Shown: positions 1-7,639 of the stretch, one piece after another | Layout: each line of letters opens with the position of its first letter | Numbering within the stretch: position 1 is the stretch's first letter | DNA from: Actinomycetes bacterium | GTDB lineage: Bacteria > Actinomycetota > Acidimicrobiia > Acidimicrobiales > Palsa-688 | Direction: 5' to 3' | DNA length: 42,111 nt | NCBI GenBank assembly: GCA_021809105.1 | Contig: JAKBAM010000020.1 | Coordinates: 1-42,111 of the forward strand | Notes under the pieces: generated by a model | Databases searched by the model: none | What the model saw: only the letters and a program-made list of their open reading frames with translations | What the model was told of the DNA's origin: nothing | Translations under genes and position numbers: made by a program

Positions 1-1626
1 ATCGTGGCCGCGGGGTTGCCGATCGCCGTAGGAGCTGCGACAGCCGCCCAACTACGAGCCGACGGCGGCGTGGCCGTAGCCTTCTTCGGCGACGGGGCCG
101 TAGCCCATGGCGCCTTCCACGAGGCGGTGAACCTTGCCGCCGTATGGCAGCTACCGGTGATCTTCTTCTGCGAGAACAACGGTTATGCCGAGTTCTCCCT
201 GGCGTCGAGCCAGCACGCGGCGCCGCTCGAAGCGCGCGCCGCCGGGTACGGAGTGGACTACGTCGCAGTCGACGGCAACGACGTCGGAGCCACTGCATCT
301 GCGATGCAAGAGCTGGTCCTGGCCATCCGGGCCGGACGCGGTCCCGCCATCATCGAGGCGGCCACCTACCGCTGGCACGGCCACTACGAGGGCGACCCCC
401 AGCGGTACCGAACGCCCGAGGAGCTGCGGGAGTGGGAAGCACGCGACCCTCTCGTCCTCCACGCTGATCGCCTGCGATCAGCCGGCGCCAGCGACGAGAC
501 GCTCCGTGCACTGGCATCGTCGGTAGCCCAGGAGCTGGACGAAGCCGTCGAGGCGGCCCGGCGGCTGGCGGCCCCGTCCGCGTCCACCTTGACCGACTTC
601 GTCCTCCGACCGAGGCCCGATCGCCCGGAACCGGCGCCCCCCAAGCAGGATGGTCCGGTCTTTCGGACGATGGACGCCATCCATTCCGCGCTCGAAATCG
701 AACTGGCCACCGACGATCGTGTGTTAGTCGCGGGCATCGACGTCGCCGCCGGGGGCAACGTCTTCGGTCTCATGCGCGGTCTCCACGACCGCTTCGGCCA
801 CCGGGTACGCGACACCCCCATCTCCGAGACGGCGATCATGGGCCTGGGCGTGGGCGCAGCGATGGCCGGGATGCGCCCTGTCGTCGAGCTGATGTACCTC
901 GACTTCGTGGGCGTCTGCCTGGACCAGCTGCTCAACCAGGCGGCCAAGATGCCTTTCATGACCGGCGGTGCCGCGCAGATGGCGCTGACCGTGCGGACAC
1001 AGTTCGGCGCCGGGCGCTCCTCGGGGAGCCAGCACTCGCAGAGCCTGGAGGCTCTCCTCGCCCACATCCCGGGACTGAGCGTCGTCATGCCGTCCACGCC
1101 GGCCGATACCTACGGCCTGCTCCGCGCCGCCATCCAGGATCCGAACCCCGTGATATTCATCGAGAACCGGCTCCTGTACGGGATGAAGGGACCGCAGCCC
1201 CCGTCCGACTACGTCCTCCCGATCGGGACGGCCTCGGTCGTGCGCCGAGGCACGGATGTCACGGTGGTCTCGGTTTCGCGGATGGTCCATGAGGCCGTCG
1301 CCGCCGCCGAGCAGCTGATCGGAGAAGGGATCTCCGTCGAGGTGATCGACTTGAGGACCGTGGCTCCCCTCGACACCGCGACGATCCTCGAATCGGTCCG
1401 CAGGACGAGCAGGCTCCTGATCGCCCACGAGGCCGTCATCCCCTTCGGCATCGGGGCCGAGATCGCGGCCACAGTGGCGGGTGAGGCCTTTTGGGACCTC
1501 GACGCGCCGATCCAGCGCGTGGGGGCGGCGGCAACCCCTCCACCGTATGCCCCGGACCTGGAGCGTGCGTGGCTCCCGGGTCGCGACGACATCGCCGAGG
1601 CTGTCCGCCGGCTCGCCGGCGTCTGA
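1..1626 (+). CDS. Fused E1 alpha/beta 2-oxoacid dehydrogenase (ThDP-dependent), 5'-partial
   Basis: The first part is the C-terminal half of an E1 alpha subunit. It has the thiamine diphosphate motif that starts with GDG ([19 protein letters not shown]) and ends in ENN about 30 residues later, followed by the [10 protein letters not shown] segment. After a proline-rich linker (about residue 205-220) comes a complete E1 beta subunit with the hallmarks [21 protein letters not shown], a central Pyr-domain and a C-terminal transketolase-like domain ([20 protein letters not shown]). E1 alpha normally has well over 100 residues before GDG, but only about 29 are present here, so the gene starts outside the window; GTG at base 4 is just the first in-frame start. 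It should decarboxylate a 2-oxoacid (pyruvate, acetoin or branched-chain) and pass the acyl group to an E2. Substrate cannot be read from the sequence. Its stop lies 3 bases from the convergent acyl-CoA dehydrogenase. Confidence 0.9.
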   Translation: MVAAGLPIAVGAATAAQLRADGGVAVAFFGDGAVAHGAFHEAVNLAAVWQLPVIFFCENNGYAEFSLASSQHAAPLEARAAGYGVDYVAVDGNDVGATASAMQELVLAIRAGRGPAIIEAATYRWHGHYEGDPQRYRTPEELREWEARDPLVLHADRLRSAGASDETLRALASSVAQELDEAVEAARRLAAPSASTLTDFVLRPRPDRPEPAPPKQDGPVFRTMDAIHSALEIELATDDRVLVAGIDVAAGGNVFGLMRGLHDRFGHRVRDTPISETAIMGLGVGAAMAGMRPVVELMYLDFVGVCLDQLLNQAAKMPFMTGGAAQMALTVRTQFGAGRSSGSQHSQSLEALLAHIPGLSVVMPSTPADTYGLLRAAIQDPNPVIFIENRLLYGMKGPQPPSDYVLPIGTASVVRRGTDVTVVSVSRMVHEAVAAAEQLIGEGISVEVIDLRTVAPLDTATILESVRRTSRLLIAHEAVIPFGIGAEIAATVAGEAFWDLDAPIQRVGAAATPPPYAPDLERAWLPGRDDIAEAVRRLAGV

Positions 1627-1629
1627 GCC

Positions 1630-2778
1630 TCAGCAGCCCAGCGTGCGGGCGATCACGAGGTGCTGTATCTCGTTGGTGCCTTCACCGATCTCGAGCACCT
1701 TGGCGTCGCAGTAGAAGCGAGCCACCGGTGTTTCGAGCATGTAGCCCAGGCCGCCGTGAATCTGGACAGCCTCCGATGCTGCCCATACCGCCAGCCGGCT
1801 GGCCTTCAGCTTCGCCATCGAGGCCTCCTTCAGGAAGGGTTGGCCCATGTCCCGTAAATGAGCGGCGCGGTAGGTGAGCCATCGTGCGGCCTCCAGCTCC
1901 GTGGCGATGTCGGCGAGCTTGAACTGCACCGCCTGGAACTTGGAGATCGGCTGGCCGAACTGGGAACGTTGCCGTGCGTAGGCCGTAGCCATGTCGAGAA
2001 CCGCTTGGGTCAAACTGAGCGACAGGGCGGCTATGGAGATGCGACCGACCTCGAGCGCGCCGAGGAACTGACTGAGCCCCAGGTCCGCATCGCCAACGAG
2101 GTGGTCGTCGGGGACCCAGACATCGTCGAAGTACAGCTCACGAGTGTCGAGGCCCCGCCAACCTATGCCGCGCATCTTGGGTCCCATGGAAAAGCCCGCC
2201 GTGCCCTTCTCCACGACCAAGCTGGCGAACCTCGCCTTCTGCCCCTCACCCCCGTCGGTGCGGGCGAGCAACGTCACGCCGAAGGACATGTCCGTGCCGG
2301 CGTTGGAGATGAAGGTCTTGCGGCCGTTGATCAGCCAGCCACCGTCGCGCCGCTCGGCCCGGGTTCGGATCCCCCGAGCGTCGGAGCCCGCGTCGGGTTC
2401 GGTCAAACCGAACGCGCCGAGCGCCCGCCCCTCGGCCAATGGTCTCAGCCAGCGCTCGCGCTGCGCGTCGTGGCCGAACAGATAGAGGGGCAGCGATCCT
2501 ATGGTCACGTGGGCCTGCCACGCCGCCGCCACCGACTGGTCCGCCAAGCCGATCTGCTCCATCGCAGCGACGAAGCCGACCGTGGACATGCCGATCCCGC
2601 CCCACTGCTCGGGTATGAGCATCCCGAGCAGACCCAACTGCCCCATCTCACGCAGGAGATCGGTCGGGCAGCGGCCCTCCTCCCATGCCGCAGGCGCACG
2701 CGAGGCGATCTCCTTCTGGGCAAACTGCCGACAGAGCCCTACCAGATCCTGCTCGGGCCCGGTAAGTGAGAAATCCAT
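1630..2778 (-). CDS. Acyl-CoA dehydrogenase
   Basis: A 382-residue flavoprotein of usual family length. It has the N-terminal helical domain (MDFSLTGPEQDLVGLCRQFA), the middle beta domain with the FAD/substrate stretch AFGLTEPDAGSDA, and the C-terminal helical domain with RSQFGQPISKFQAVQ and QIHGGLGYMLETPVARFYCDA. The catalytic base is probably Glu366 in IGEGTNEIQ, the usual place for short- and medium-chain enzymes. It oxidises an acyl-CoA to the 2-enoyl-CoA and passes electrons to ETF. It is the last gene of a minus-strand operon behind an MFS exporter and a TetR regulator, which suggests the regulator senses an acyl-CoA or the exported compound (inference). AGGA lies 7-8 bases before the ATG, and a TAGGAT box ends 6 bases before it, so it may also have its own promoter. 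Acyl chain preference is unknown. Confidence 0.93.
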   Translation of the reverse strand: MDFSLTGPEQDLVGLCRQFAQKEIASRAPAAWEEGRCPTDLLREMGQLGLLGMLIPEQWGGIGMSTVGFVAAMEQIGLADQSVAAAWQAHVTIGSLPLYLFGHDAQRERWLRPLAEGRALGAFGLTEPDAGSDARGIRTRAERRDGGWLINGRKTFISNAGTDMSFGVTLLARTDGGEGQKARFASLVVEKGTAGFSMGPKMRGIGWRGLDTRELYFDDVWVPDDHLVGDADLGLSQFLGALEVGRISIAALSLSLTQAVLDMATAYARQRSQFGQPISKFQAVQFKLADIATELEAARWLTYRAAHLRDMGQPFLKEASMAKLKASRLAVWAASEAVQIHGGLGYMLETPVARFYCDAKVLEIGEGTNEIQHLVIARTLGC

Positions 2779-2784
2779 TCCCCG

Positions 2785-2790
2785 ATCCTA
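2785..2790 (-). promoter_or_regulatory. Candidate -10 box (TAGGAT) for the acyl-CoA dehydrogenase
   Basis: TAGGAT on the minus strand ends 6 bases before the ATG at 2778, the spacing expected for a leaderless transcript. It overlaps the tetR stop codon and adjoins the inverted repeat at 2790-2809. No good -35 was seen. Confidence 0.4.
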
Positions 2791-3435
2791 TTGGACCGAC
2801 CAGTCCAATGCTGGTCCGGGAGCGGCGTTGCCCAATACGTCCACGACCAGAGCGACGAGCTCGTCCTTCGAAGCCGATCTGACCTCTTCGAACCACCCGA
2901 GCCCTCGGGCGAGGCTCACTCCGAGCAGCGCGGCCACCGTGATCTCTGCGCGCAGCTGTGCTCGGCCAGATGGGTCGCACTCCATGCACTCCATGAGCGG
3001 TTCGACGAGGCGCCCTTTCAGCCTGGCTCTGGCGGCCACCAGGATCTCGGGCGAGGTATCGGAGCGGACCAGCGCCTGCATGATGGGTCCAGGTCCGTTC
3101 CGGTCGATCCTGGTCACGAGGGCGTCGACCATCTGGGCCACTCCGCCGAACGTCTCCTCGGAGTGGGGCGCCGCCTCTGCATCCGGACCTTCGATCTGCT
3201 CGGCCGCCACGGCCGCGATGTAGAGATCAGCCTTGCTGCCGAAGTATCGGGCGATCAGCGCCGCATCGACTCCCGCCCGTAAGCCGATCTCACGGGTCGT
3301 CGTCCGATCGTAGCCCTTCTGGCTGAACAGCTCTTGAGCGGCTCGGAACAGCGCGGCCTTGCTAACCGGCGCGTTGCGCGCGCGGCCGGCGACGTCGATC
3401 TTGTCGTCGCCGGCCGGCGACCGCGCAGGTCTCAT
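2788..3435 (-). CDS. TetR/AcrR family transcriptional regulator
   Basis: 215 residues. The N-terminal TetR helix-turn-helix domain is clear at about residues 22-70: ALFRAAQELFSQKGYDRTT, then TREIGLRAGVDAALIARYF and GSKADLYIAAV. The first 20 residues are a basic, poorly conserved tail. The C-terminal ligand-binding part is helical and not assignable to a ligand class, though the phrase on limiting Gly and Pro rich loops seen in acyl-CoA-type sensors is not decisive. It sits between the MFS exporter (7-base gap) and the acyl-CoA dehydrogenase (9-base gap), so it probably controls both. Two palindromes are candidate sites: 2790-2809 and 4926-4941. Confidence 0.9.
   Translation of the reverse strand: MRPARSPAGDDKIDVAGRARNAPVSKAALFRAAQELFSQKGYDRTTTREIGLRAGVDAALIARYFGSKADLYIAAVAAEQIEGPDAEAAPHSEETFGGVAQMVDALVTRIDRNGPGPIMQALVRSDTSPEILVAARARLKGRLVEPLMECMECDPSGRAQLRAEITVAALLGVSLARGLGWFEEVRSASKDELVALVVDVLGNAAPGPALDWSVQ
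2790..2809. promoter_or_regulatory. Inverted repeat, likely TetR operator
   Basis: ATTGGAC, six bases, then GTCCAAT: perfect 7-base arms. It overlaps the last codons and stop of the TetR gene and lies 12 bases upstream of the acyl-CoA dehydrogenase ATG, just upstream of a TAGGAT -10 candidate. Size, symmetry and place fit a TetR-family operator. That the neighbouring TetR protein binds it is inference. Confidence 0.6.
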
Positions 3436-3442
3436 CGCCCTG

Positions 3443-4933
3443 TCAGTCCAGACGCTCGTGCTCGTCGCTCAACATGAGACCCGCTCCGCTGAGCCTGGCC
3501 TCTTCCTGCATGACGAGGGTGGTCGCGGCCTCTTCCCGATCGCTCAGGCGTGGAGGCTGTGAGGCTCCGGTCAAGGCGAAGCCAAGGATCGCCGCGGCGA
3601 AACACAAGCCGGCCGAGAGCAGCAAGGCGACCACGAAGCCTTCGGAGCTCGGCACGACGTCGCCGCGCCGGGTGTAGGTCGCCAGGACCGCCACCCCGAG
3701 GGCACTCCCCACCGACAGGCCGATGTTCCGGAGCACCTGGTAAAAGCCCGTCGCACTTCCCGTCTCGCCACTGGGCACGGCCCGGATTATGAACCCGGGC
3801 ATGGCCGCGAAGGTAAAGCCCAGACCGAGCCCACCGAGCCCCATGGCGACGAATGCCTCCCACAAGGCAGCGTGGTCCAGGGCGAAGAAGGCGGCGGCAG
3901 CCCCAGCGACCAACGCGCCTACGGGCACCATGCTCCTGGATCCGAACCGCCGCTCGTAGACCACCAGGAAGCGGCTCGAGGCAAAGGTCGTCACCGACAG
4001 AGGAACGAGGACCAGCCCCGACACGACGATCGACGATCCGAAGCCGAAACCGTTCGTGGCCGGGACCTGAACGAAGACAACGACGACCGGGATGAAGAGG
4101 TACATCGCGATGGAGATGAGGAACCCAGCGGAGTCCGCTGCGAGCACCGCTCGATGCCCCAGATGCCGGAGCTCGACCAACGGGTCGGAAAACGTCCGTT
4201 CGTGACGTATCCAGACGCACAGGATGAGCAGGGATGCGAGCACGATCGCCAGCGACAGACCCGAGGTCCAACCCCACTGGTCACCTTCGCTCAACACGAG
4301 AGAGATGCCGATGACCGCCAGCGTCAGTGTGGAGGCGCCGACGCCATCGAACCGCGAAGGGGCAGGACCTGACCGACCCGGTAGCACGGCGATGGTGGCG
4401 ACCAGTGCTCCCGCCACGGGGACGGCGCCGAACCAGTAGGCGGCATGGAAGTCCAGTGCCTGGGCTACCAGACCCGTCAGTGGGTACCCGAGGCCCACTC
4501 CGACGGCCGTGGTGATGGACAACGTAGCGATGGCCTGGGCGGCCTTGTCCGGCGGGAGGTACCTGCGGGCGACCGCCATGTTGACCGGGAGGAGCCCGAG
4601 CCCGAATCCCTGGAGGGCGCGGCCGGCGACGAGCACGACGAAGTCCTTGGAGAGTGCGGCCAGTACACATCCCACCAGGACCGTCGACAGGGTGACGACG
4701 ACCACGCGACGCTGGTGGGGGCCATCGGCGAGCTTCCCCATCACCGGAGTGGCAAGGGCGCCGGTCAGCAGCGCCGCAGTGAGGATCCACTGCGCCTTGC
4801 TCAGCGTGACGCCGTAGGCGGTGGCGATCGTCGGGATCAATGGAGCGCCGAGGCTGCTCACGATGGCGACGAGCAGGCCCATGAAGACCAGGGTGGGCAC
4901 GAGCAGCCGGGATCGCCAGACTGAAGTCATCAC
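3443..4933 (-). CDS. MFS transporter, DHA2 (EmrB/QacA)-like drug exporter
   Basis: 496 residues with about 14 hydrophobic segments, the length of the 14-helix DHA2 group. Motif A is seen as GKLADGPHQRRVVVV after helix 2, and a motif-C-like glycine-rich stretch (TTAVGVGLGYPLTGL) in helix 5. It probably exports a drug-like or lipid-like compound using the proton gradient. It is first in the operon exporter-tetR-acyl-CoA dehydrogenase. GTG at 4933 is preferred over ATG at 4930 because TAGTCT ends 9 bases before it; there is no Shine-Dalgarno. A perfect 16-base palindrome covers the start codon. Substrate unknown. Confidence 0.88.
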   Translation of the reverse strand: MMTSVWRSRLLVPTLVFMGLLVAIVSSLGAPLIPTIATAYGVTLSKAQWILTAALLTGALATPVMGKLADGPHQRRVVVVTLSTVLVGCVLAALSKDFVVLVAGRALQGFGLGLLPVNMAVARRYLPPDKAAQAIATLSITTAVGVGLGYPLTGLVAQALDFHAAYWFGAVPVAGALVATIAVLPGRSGPAPSRFDGVGASTLTLAVIGISLVLSEGDQWGWTSGLSLAIVLASLLILCVWIRHERTFSDPLVELRHLGHRAVLAADSAGFLISIAMYLFIPVVVVFVQVPATNGFGFGSSIVVSGLVLVPLSVTTFASSRFLVVYERRFGSRSMVPVGALVAGAAAAFFALDHAALWEAFVAMGLGGLGLGFTFAAMPGFIIRAVPSGETGSATGFYQVLRNIGLSVGSALGVAVLATYTRRGDVVPSSEGFVVALLLSAGLCFAAAILGFALTGASQPPRLSDREEAATTLVMQEEARLSGAGLMLSDEHERLD

Positions 4934-4941
4934 GTGATGAC
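4926..4941. promoter_or_regulatory. Perfect 16-base palindrome over the MFS start codon
   Basis: GTCATCACGTGATGAC is its own reverse complement. It covers the GTG/ATG start of the exporter and begins 1 base after a TAGTCT -10 candidate (4943-4948, minus strand). A protein bound here would block initiation of the whole operon. It differs in sequence from the repeat at 2790-2809, so another regulator may be involved. Confidence 0.5.
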
Positions 4942-4942
4942 A

Positions 4943-4948
4943 AGACTA
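4943..4948 (-). promoter_or_regulatory. Candidate -10 box (TAGTCT) for the MFS-tetR-acyl-CoA dehydrogenase operon
   Basis: TAGTCT on the minus strand is followed by 9 bases and then GTG at 4933. This fits near-leaderless transcription. Confidence 0.4.
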
Positions 4949-5002
4949 TCAAGGGCTGGCCGTCCTCAGCGGGCTGGCCGTCCTCCAGGGCTTACAGCCC
5001 GA

Positions 5003-6199
5003 TCATGTGACTACGACAGGCAGGCGATCCCAGCCGCGGACGGTCGAGGTGTGCGCCTGGACCGCGTGGTCCCAGTCGACATCCCAGGTCGGGAACCTCT
5101 CGAGCACCTCTTCCAGGGCGATGCGACCCTCGAGGCGCGCCAGGTGGCTCCCGAGGCAAAAGTGGATCCCATACCCGAACGCGAGGTGCTGATCGATGTC
5201 GCGATGGATGTCGAAGAGGTCCGGATCGGCGAATTTGCGCTCGTCGCGGTTGCCGGAAGCAGTAAGCGCCAGCAAGGCACTCCCGGCCGGGATCCGATGC
5301 CCGTGCAGCTCCACCTCTCGGGTCACATAGCGTGCTTGCACGGGCGAGGGGGACTCGTAACGAAGCAGCTCCTCGACCGCCCCAGGGATGAGGGAAGGGT
5401 CGGCGACCAGCTGCGCCCGTTGCTCCGGGTGCTCGGCCAGCACCTTGCCGGCCCAGCCGATCAGTCGCGTGGTCGTCTCGTTGCCGGCGCCGGCCAGAAG
5501 CGAGATGTACCCGAGGACCTCTTCGCGGCTCAGCTTGCGCCGTACGCCGGTGTAGTCGTCGAACTCGGCGTTTAGAAGCTCGGTCATCAAGTCGTCGGAC
5601 GGGTGCTCCACCCGCCACTCGATGTAGGAGGCGAAGCGCTCCAAGGACTCGTCGGCGGCAGGCACTTCGGGGAGGCCGCCATCGTCGAGGCGCAAACCAC
5701 GATCGAGCCGATCGCGATGTGCGCGCTGATCCTCCTCGGGGATGCCAAGCAACATCCCGATGGTCCGCATGGGCATCTCTGCGGCAAGGTCGAGTATGAA
5801 GTCGAAGCGGCCGGTGCCGACCAGCGGGTCGAGGCTGCGGGCACAGAACTGGCGGACCAGCGGTTCGATCTCCCGCATGCGGCGCGGAGTGAACACCCGG
5901 CTGAGCAGCCCGCGGTGGAGGTCATGGGTGGGGGGGTCCTCGAAGAGGATCGTCCCCGGCGGAATGTCTGAGCCCCTCTTCAGCAACTCGAGGACGGTCC
6001 CCTTGCCGGAGATGAACGTCTTCCAGTCGCGGGTGACATCGCGGACGTCATCGAAACGGCTGACGGCGTAGAAGTCGTACTGCTCGTTGTAATAGAGGGG
6101 GGCTTCGTCGCGAAGTCGCTTGAAGACCGGGTAGGGGTCCGCGTCGACCGCGACGTCGTATGGGTCATACGAAACCGTCCCGGGTCCAGTCATGGTCAT
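5003..6199 (-). CDS. Cytochrome P450
   Basis: 398 residues, typical for a soluble bacterial P450. The haem-binding motif is FGYGIHFCLGSHLARLE with the Cys ligand at about residue 348. The K-helix ExxR motif is in EELLRY (Glu277, Arg280), and the I-helix oxygen-activation motif is LLAGAGNETTTR. The start is set at ATG 6199 because GGGGAAGG lies 10 bases upstream; the earlier GTG at 6226 would add nine residues without a ribosome site. It lies 30 bases after the amt stop on the same strand, an unusual pairing. It needs a ferredoxin and reductase, neither seen here. Substrate cannot be told. Confidence 0.93.
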   Translation of the reverse strand: MTMTGPGTVSYDPYDVAVDADPYPVFKRLRDEAPLYYNEQYDFYAVSRFDDVRDVTRDWKTFISGKGTVLELLKRGSDIPPGTILFEDPPTHDLHRGLLSRVFTPRRMREIEPLVRQFCARSLDPLVGTGRFDFILDLAAEMPMRTIGMLLGIPEEDQRAHRDRLDRGLRLDDGGLPEVPAADESLERFASYIEWRVEHPSDDLMTELLNAEFDDYTGVRRKLSREEVLGYISLLAGAGNETTTRLIGWAGKVLAEHPEQRAQLVADPSLIPGAVEELLRYESPSPVQARYVTREVELHGHRIPAGSALLALTASGNRDERKFADPDLFDIHRDIDQHLAFGYGIHFCLGSHLARLEGRIALEEVLERFPTWDVDWDHAVQAHTSTVRGWDRLPVVVT

Positions 6200-6229
6200 C
6201 GTTCTCGCACCTTCCCCTCGGGCCACCCC

Positions 6230-7513
6230 CTACGGCGAGACATCGTAGTGCCCGACCTGGACACTCCCTGTCCCGAGGTCGCCGTCGTATGCCGACTCCT
6301 CGTGCTGGGTGATATCGAGGCCGGCTTCCTCTTCGTCGGGCCCGACCCTCAACCCGACTACAAGCTTCACCGCTAGGGCCACTACGGCGGTGGCCGCGAA
6401 CGCGTAGGCACCCACGGCGACGATCGCGAGGAGCTCGTGGCCGAGCAGGGTGACCCCACCCCCGTAAAGCAACCCGTTGGTGCCCCGAACGGTGGCTGTG
6501 CCGAAAACACCGAGCAGGACCAGGCCGGTGAGACCGCCGACACCGTGCACTGCGAGCACGTCGAGGGAGTCGTCGACGCGAAGCCGAAACTTGAGTCCCA
6601 CGGCGAGCGCGCACAAGGCCCCGGCCACCACACCGATAACCGTCGCGCCGACGGTGTTGACAAACCCGCACGCCGGGGTGATGGCAACAGCCCCCGCCAC
6701 CGCGCCCGACACCGCTCCCAGCGTCGTGGGCTTGCCGTCGCGCAGGCGCTCGACCACGAGCCACGACAGGAGCGCCGCGGCGGTGGCGGTGTTGGTGTTG
6801 ATCAAGGCGGTGCCGGCGTCAGCGGCCCGGAGGGCCGACCCGGCGTTGAACCCGAACCAACCGAACCAGAGGATCCCGGCGCCGAGCACGCTGAGCGGGA
6901 CGTTGTGGGGCCGCATCAACTCCTTCGGCCAACCGCGCCGGCGCCCGGCCACCCACGCCAGCGTGACACCGCTAATGCCGGAGGTCAGCTCGACAACCGT
7001 CCCACCGGCAAAGTCCTCCGTACCACCGCGGGCCAGCCATCCATTGGGCGAGAACACCCAATGAGCGATCGGCGCATAGACGACAATGCCCCAGAGGGCG
7101 ATGAATGCCATGAAGGCGGGGAAACGGACCCGATCGGCCACCGAGCCGGTGAGCAAAGCAGCGGTGATCACTGCGAAGGTCATCTGGAACGCGACGAAGA
7201 CCACCGGCGGAATGGTCATCGCCGCCTTGCCGCTGTAGCCGGGGACCGCCTGGTGGATGTGCCCGAGTCCTGCGAAGTGAAGTGTCCCGATCAGTCCGTA
7301 CCCCCCCCAGTCGGGCCCGAACACCAGGCTGTAGGTCACCCACACCCACACCAGCCCCACTACTGCCATCGTGGCGAAGTTCTGCATGAGCATGGCCAGT
7401 ACGTTCTTACGGCGGACCATGCCGGCGTAGAACAGTGCGAGGCCCGGGGTCATGAAAAGCACCAGCGCCGCGCTGATCAGCACCCACGCCGTATCGCCCG
7501 AGTCATAGTGCAC
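6230..7513 (-). CDS. amt: Ammonium transporter (Amt/MEP family), Glu in place of first twin-His
   Basis: 427 residues with 11 expected membrane helices. Family landmarks are present: FQMTFA, Asp167 in DFAGGTVV, RPHNVPL, GWFGFNAGS, ITPACGFV and the C-terminal VGLRVGPDEEEAGLDITQHEESAY. The second pore histidine is present (His323 in VLAVHGVGG). The first is not: the position of E. coli AmtB His168 is Glu175 (GTVVELTSG; codon at 6989-6991). Glu at this place occurs naturally in fungal Mep1/Mep3, so the protein is likely functional but with altered ion handling. GTG is chosen as start because GGGAGG lies 7 bases upstream. No glnK/PII gene is linked; a P450 follows instead. Confidence 0.95.
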   Translation of the reverse strand: MHYDSGDTAWVLISAALVLFMTPGLALFYAGMVRRKNVLAMLMQNFATMAVVGLVWVWVTYSLVFGPDWGGYGLIGTLHFAGLGHIHQAVPGYSGKAAMTIPPVVFVAFQMTFAVITAALLTGSVADRVRFPAFMAFIALWGIVVYAPIAHWVFSPNGWLARGGTEDFAGGTVVELTSGISGVTLAWVAGRRRGWPKELMRPHNVPLSVLGAGILWFGWFGFNAGSALRAADAGTALINTNTATAAALLSWLVVERLRDGKPTTLGAVSGAVAGAVAITPACGFVNTVGATVIGVVAGALCALAVGLKFRLRVDDSLDVLAVHGVGGLTGLVLLGVFGTATVRGTNGLLYGGGVTLLGHELLAIVAVGAYAFAATAVVALAVKLVVGLRVGPDEEEAGLDITQHEESAYDGDLGTGSVQVGHYDVSP

Positions 7514-7639
7514 GCCGCACCTCCCGTCATAAACACGAAAGGTTGGACGGTAGCCGACCCGTCCTCCGCTGGCCCCGGCGTGCTACTTACTCCCCCGCTC
7601 CCGTAGCATCCCTGGCGCCCCCGATCAGGAAGCAGAGCA
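7514..7639. promoter_or_regulatory. Divergent promoter region, amt / ClC
   Basis: 126 bases between two divergent starts. On the plus strand TAGCAT at 7604-7609 would give a leader of about 24 bases that carries AGGA before the ClC GTG. A TGCTAC/GTAGCA pair (7580-7607, 6-base arms) overlaps this box. No clear NtcA- or GlnR-type site was recognised. Confidence 0.35.

Noticed and set aside
6437..7606. A 389-codon plus-strand open frame
   Set aside because: It is fully antisense to the well-supported amt gene, and its product is a low-complexity polar sequence without any family feature.
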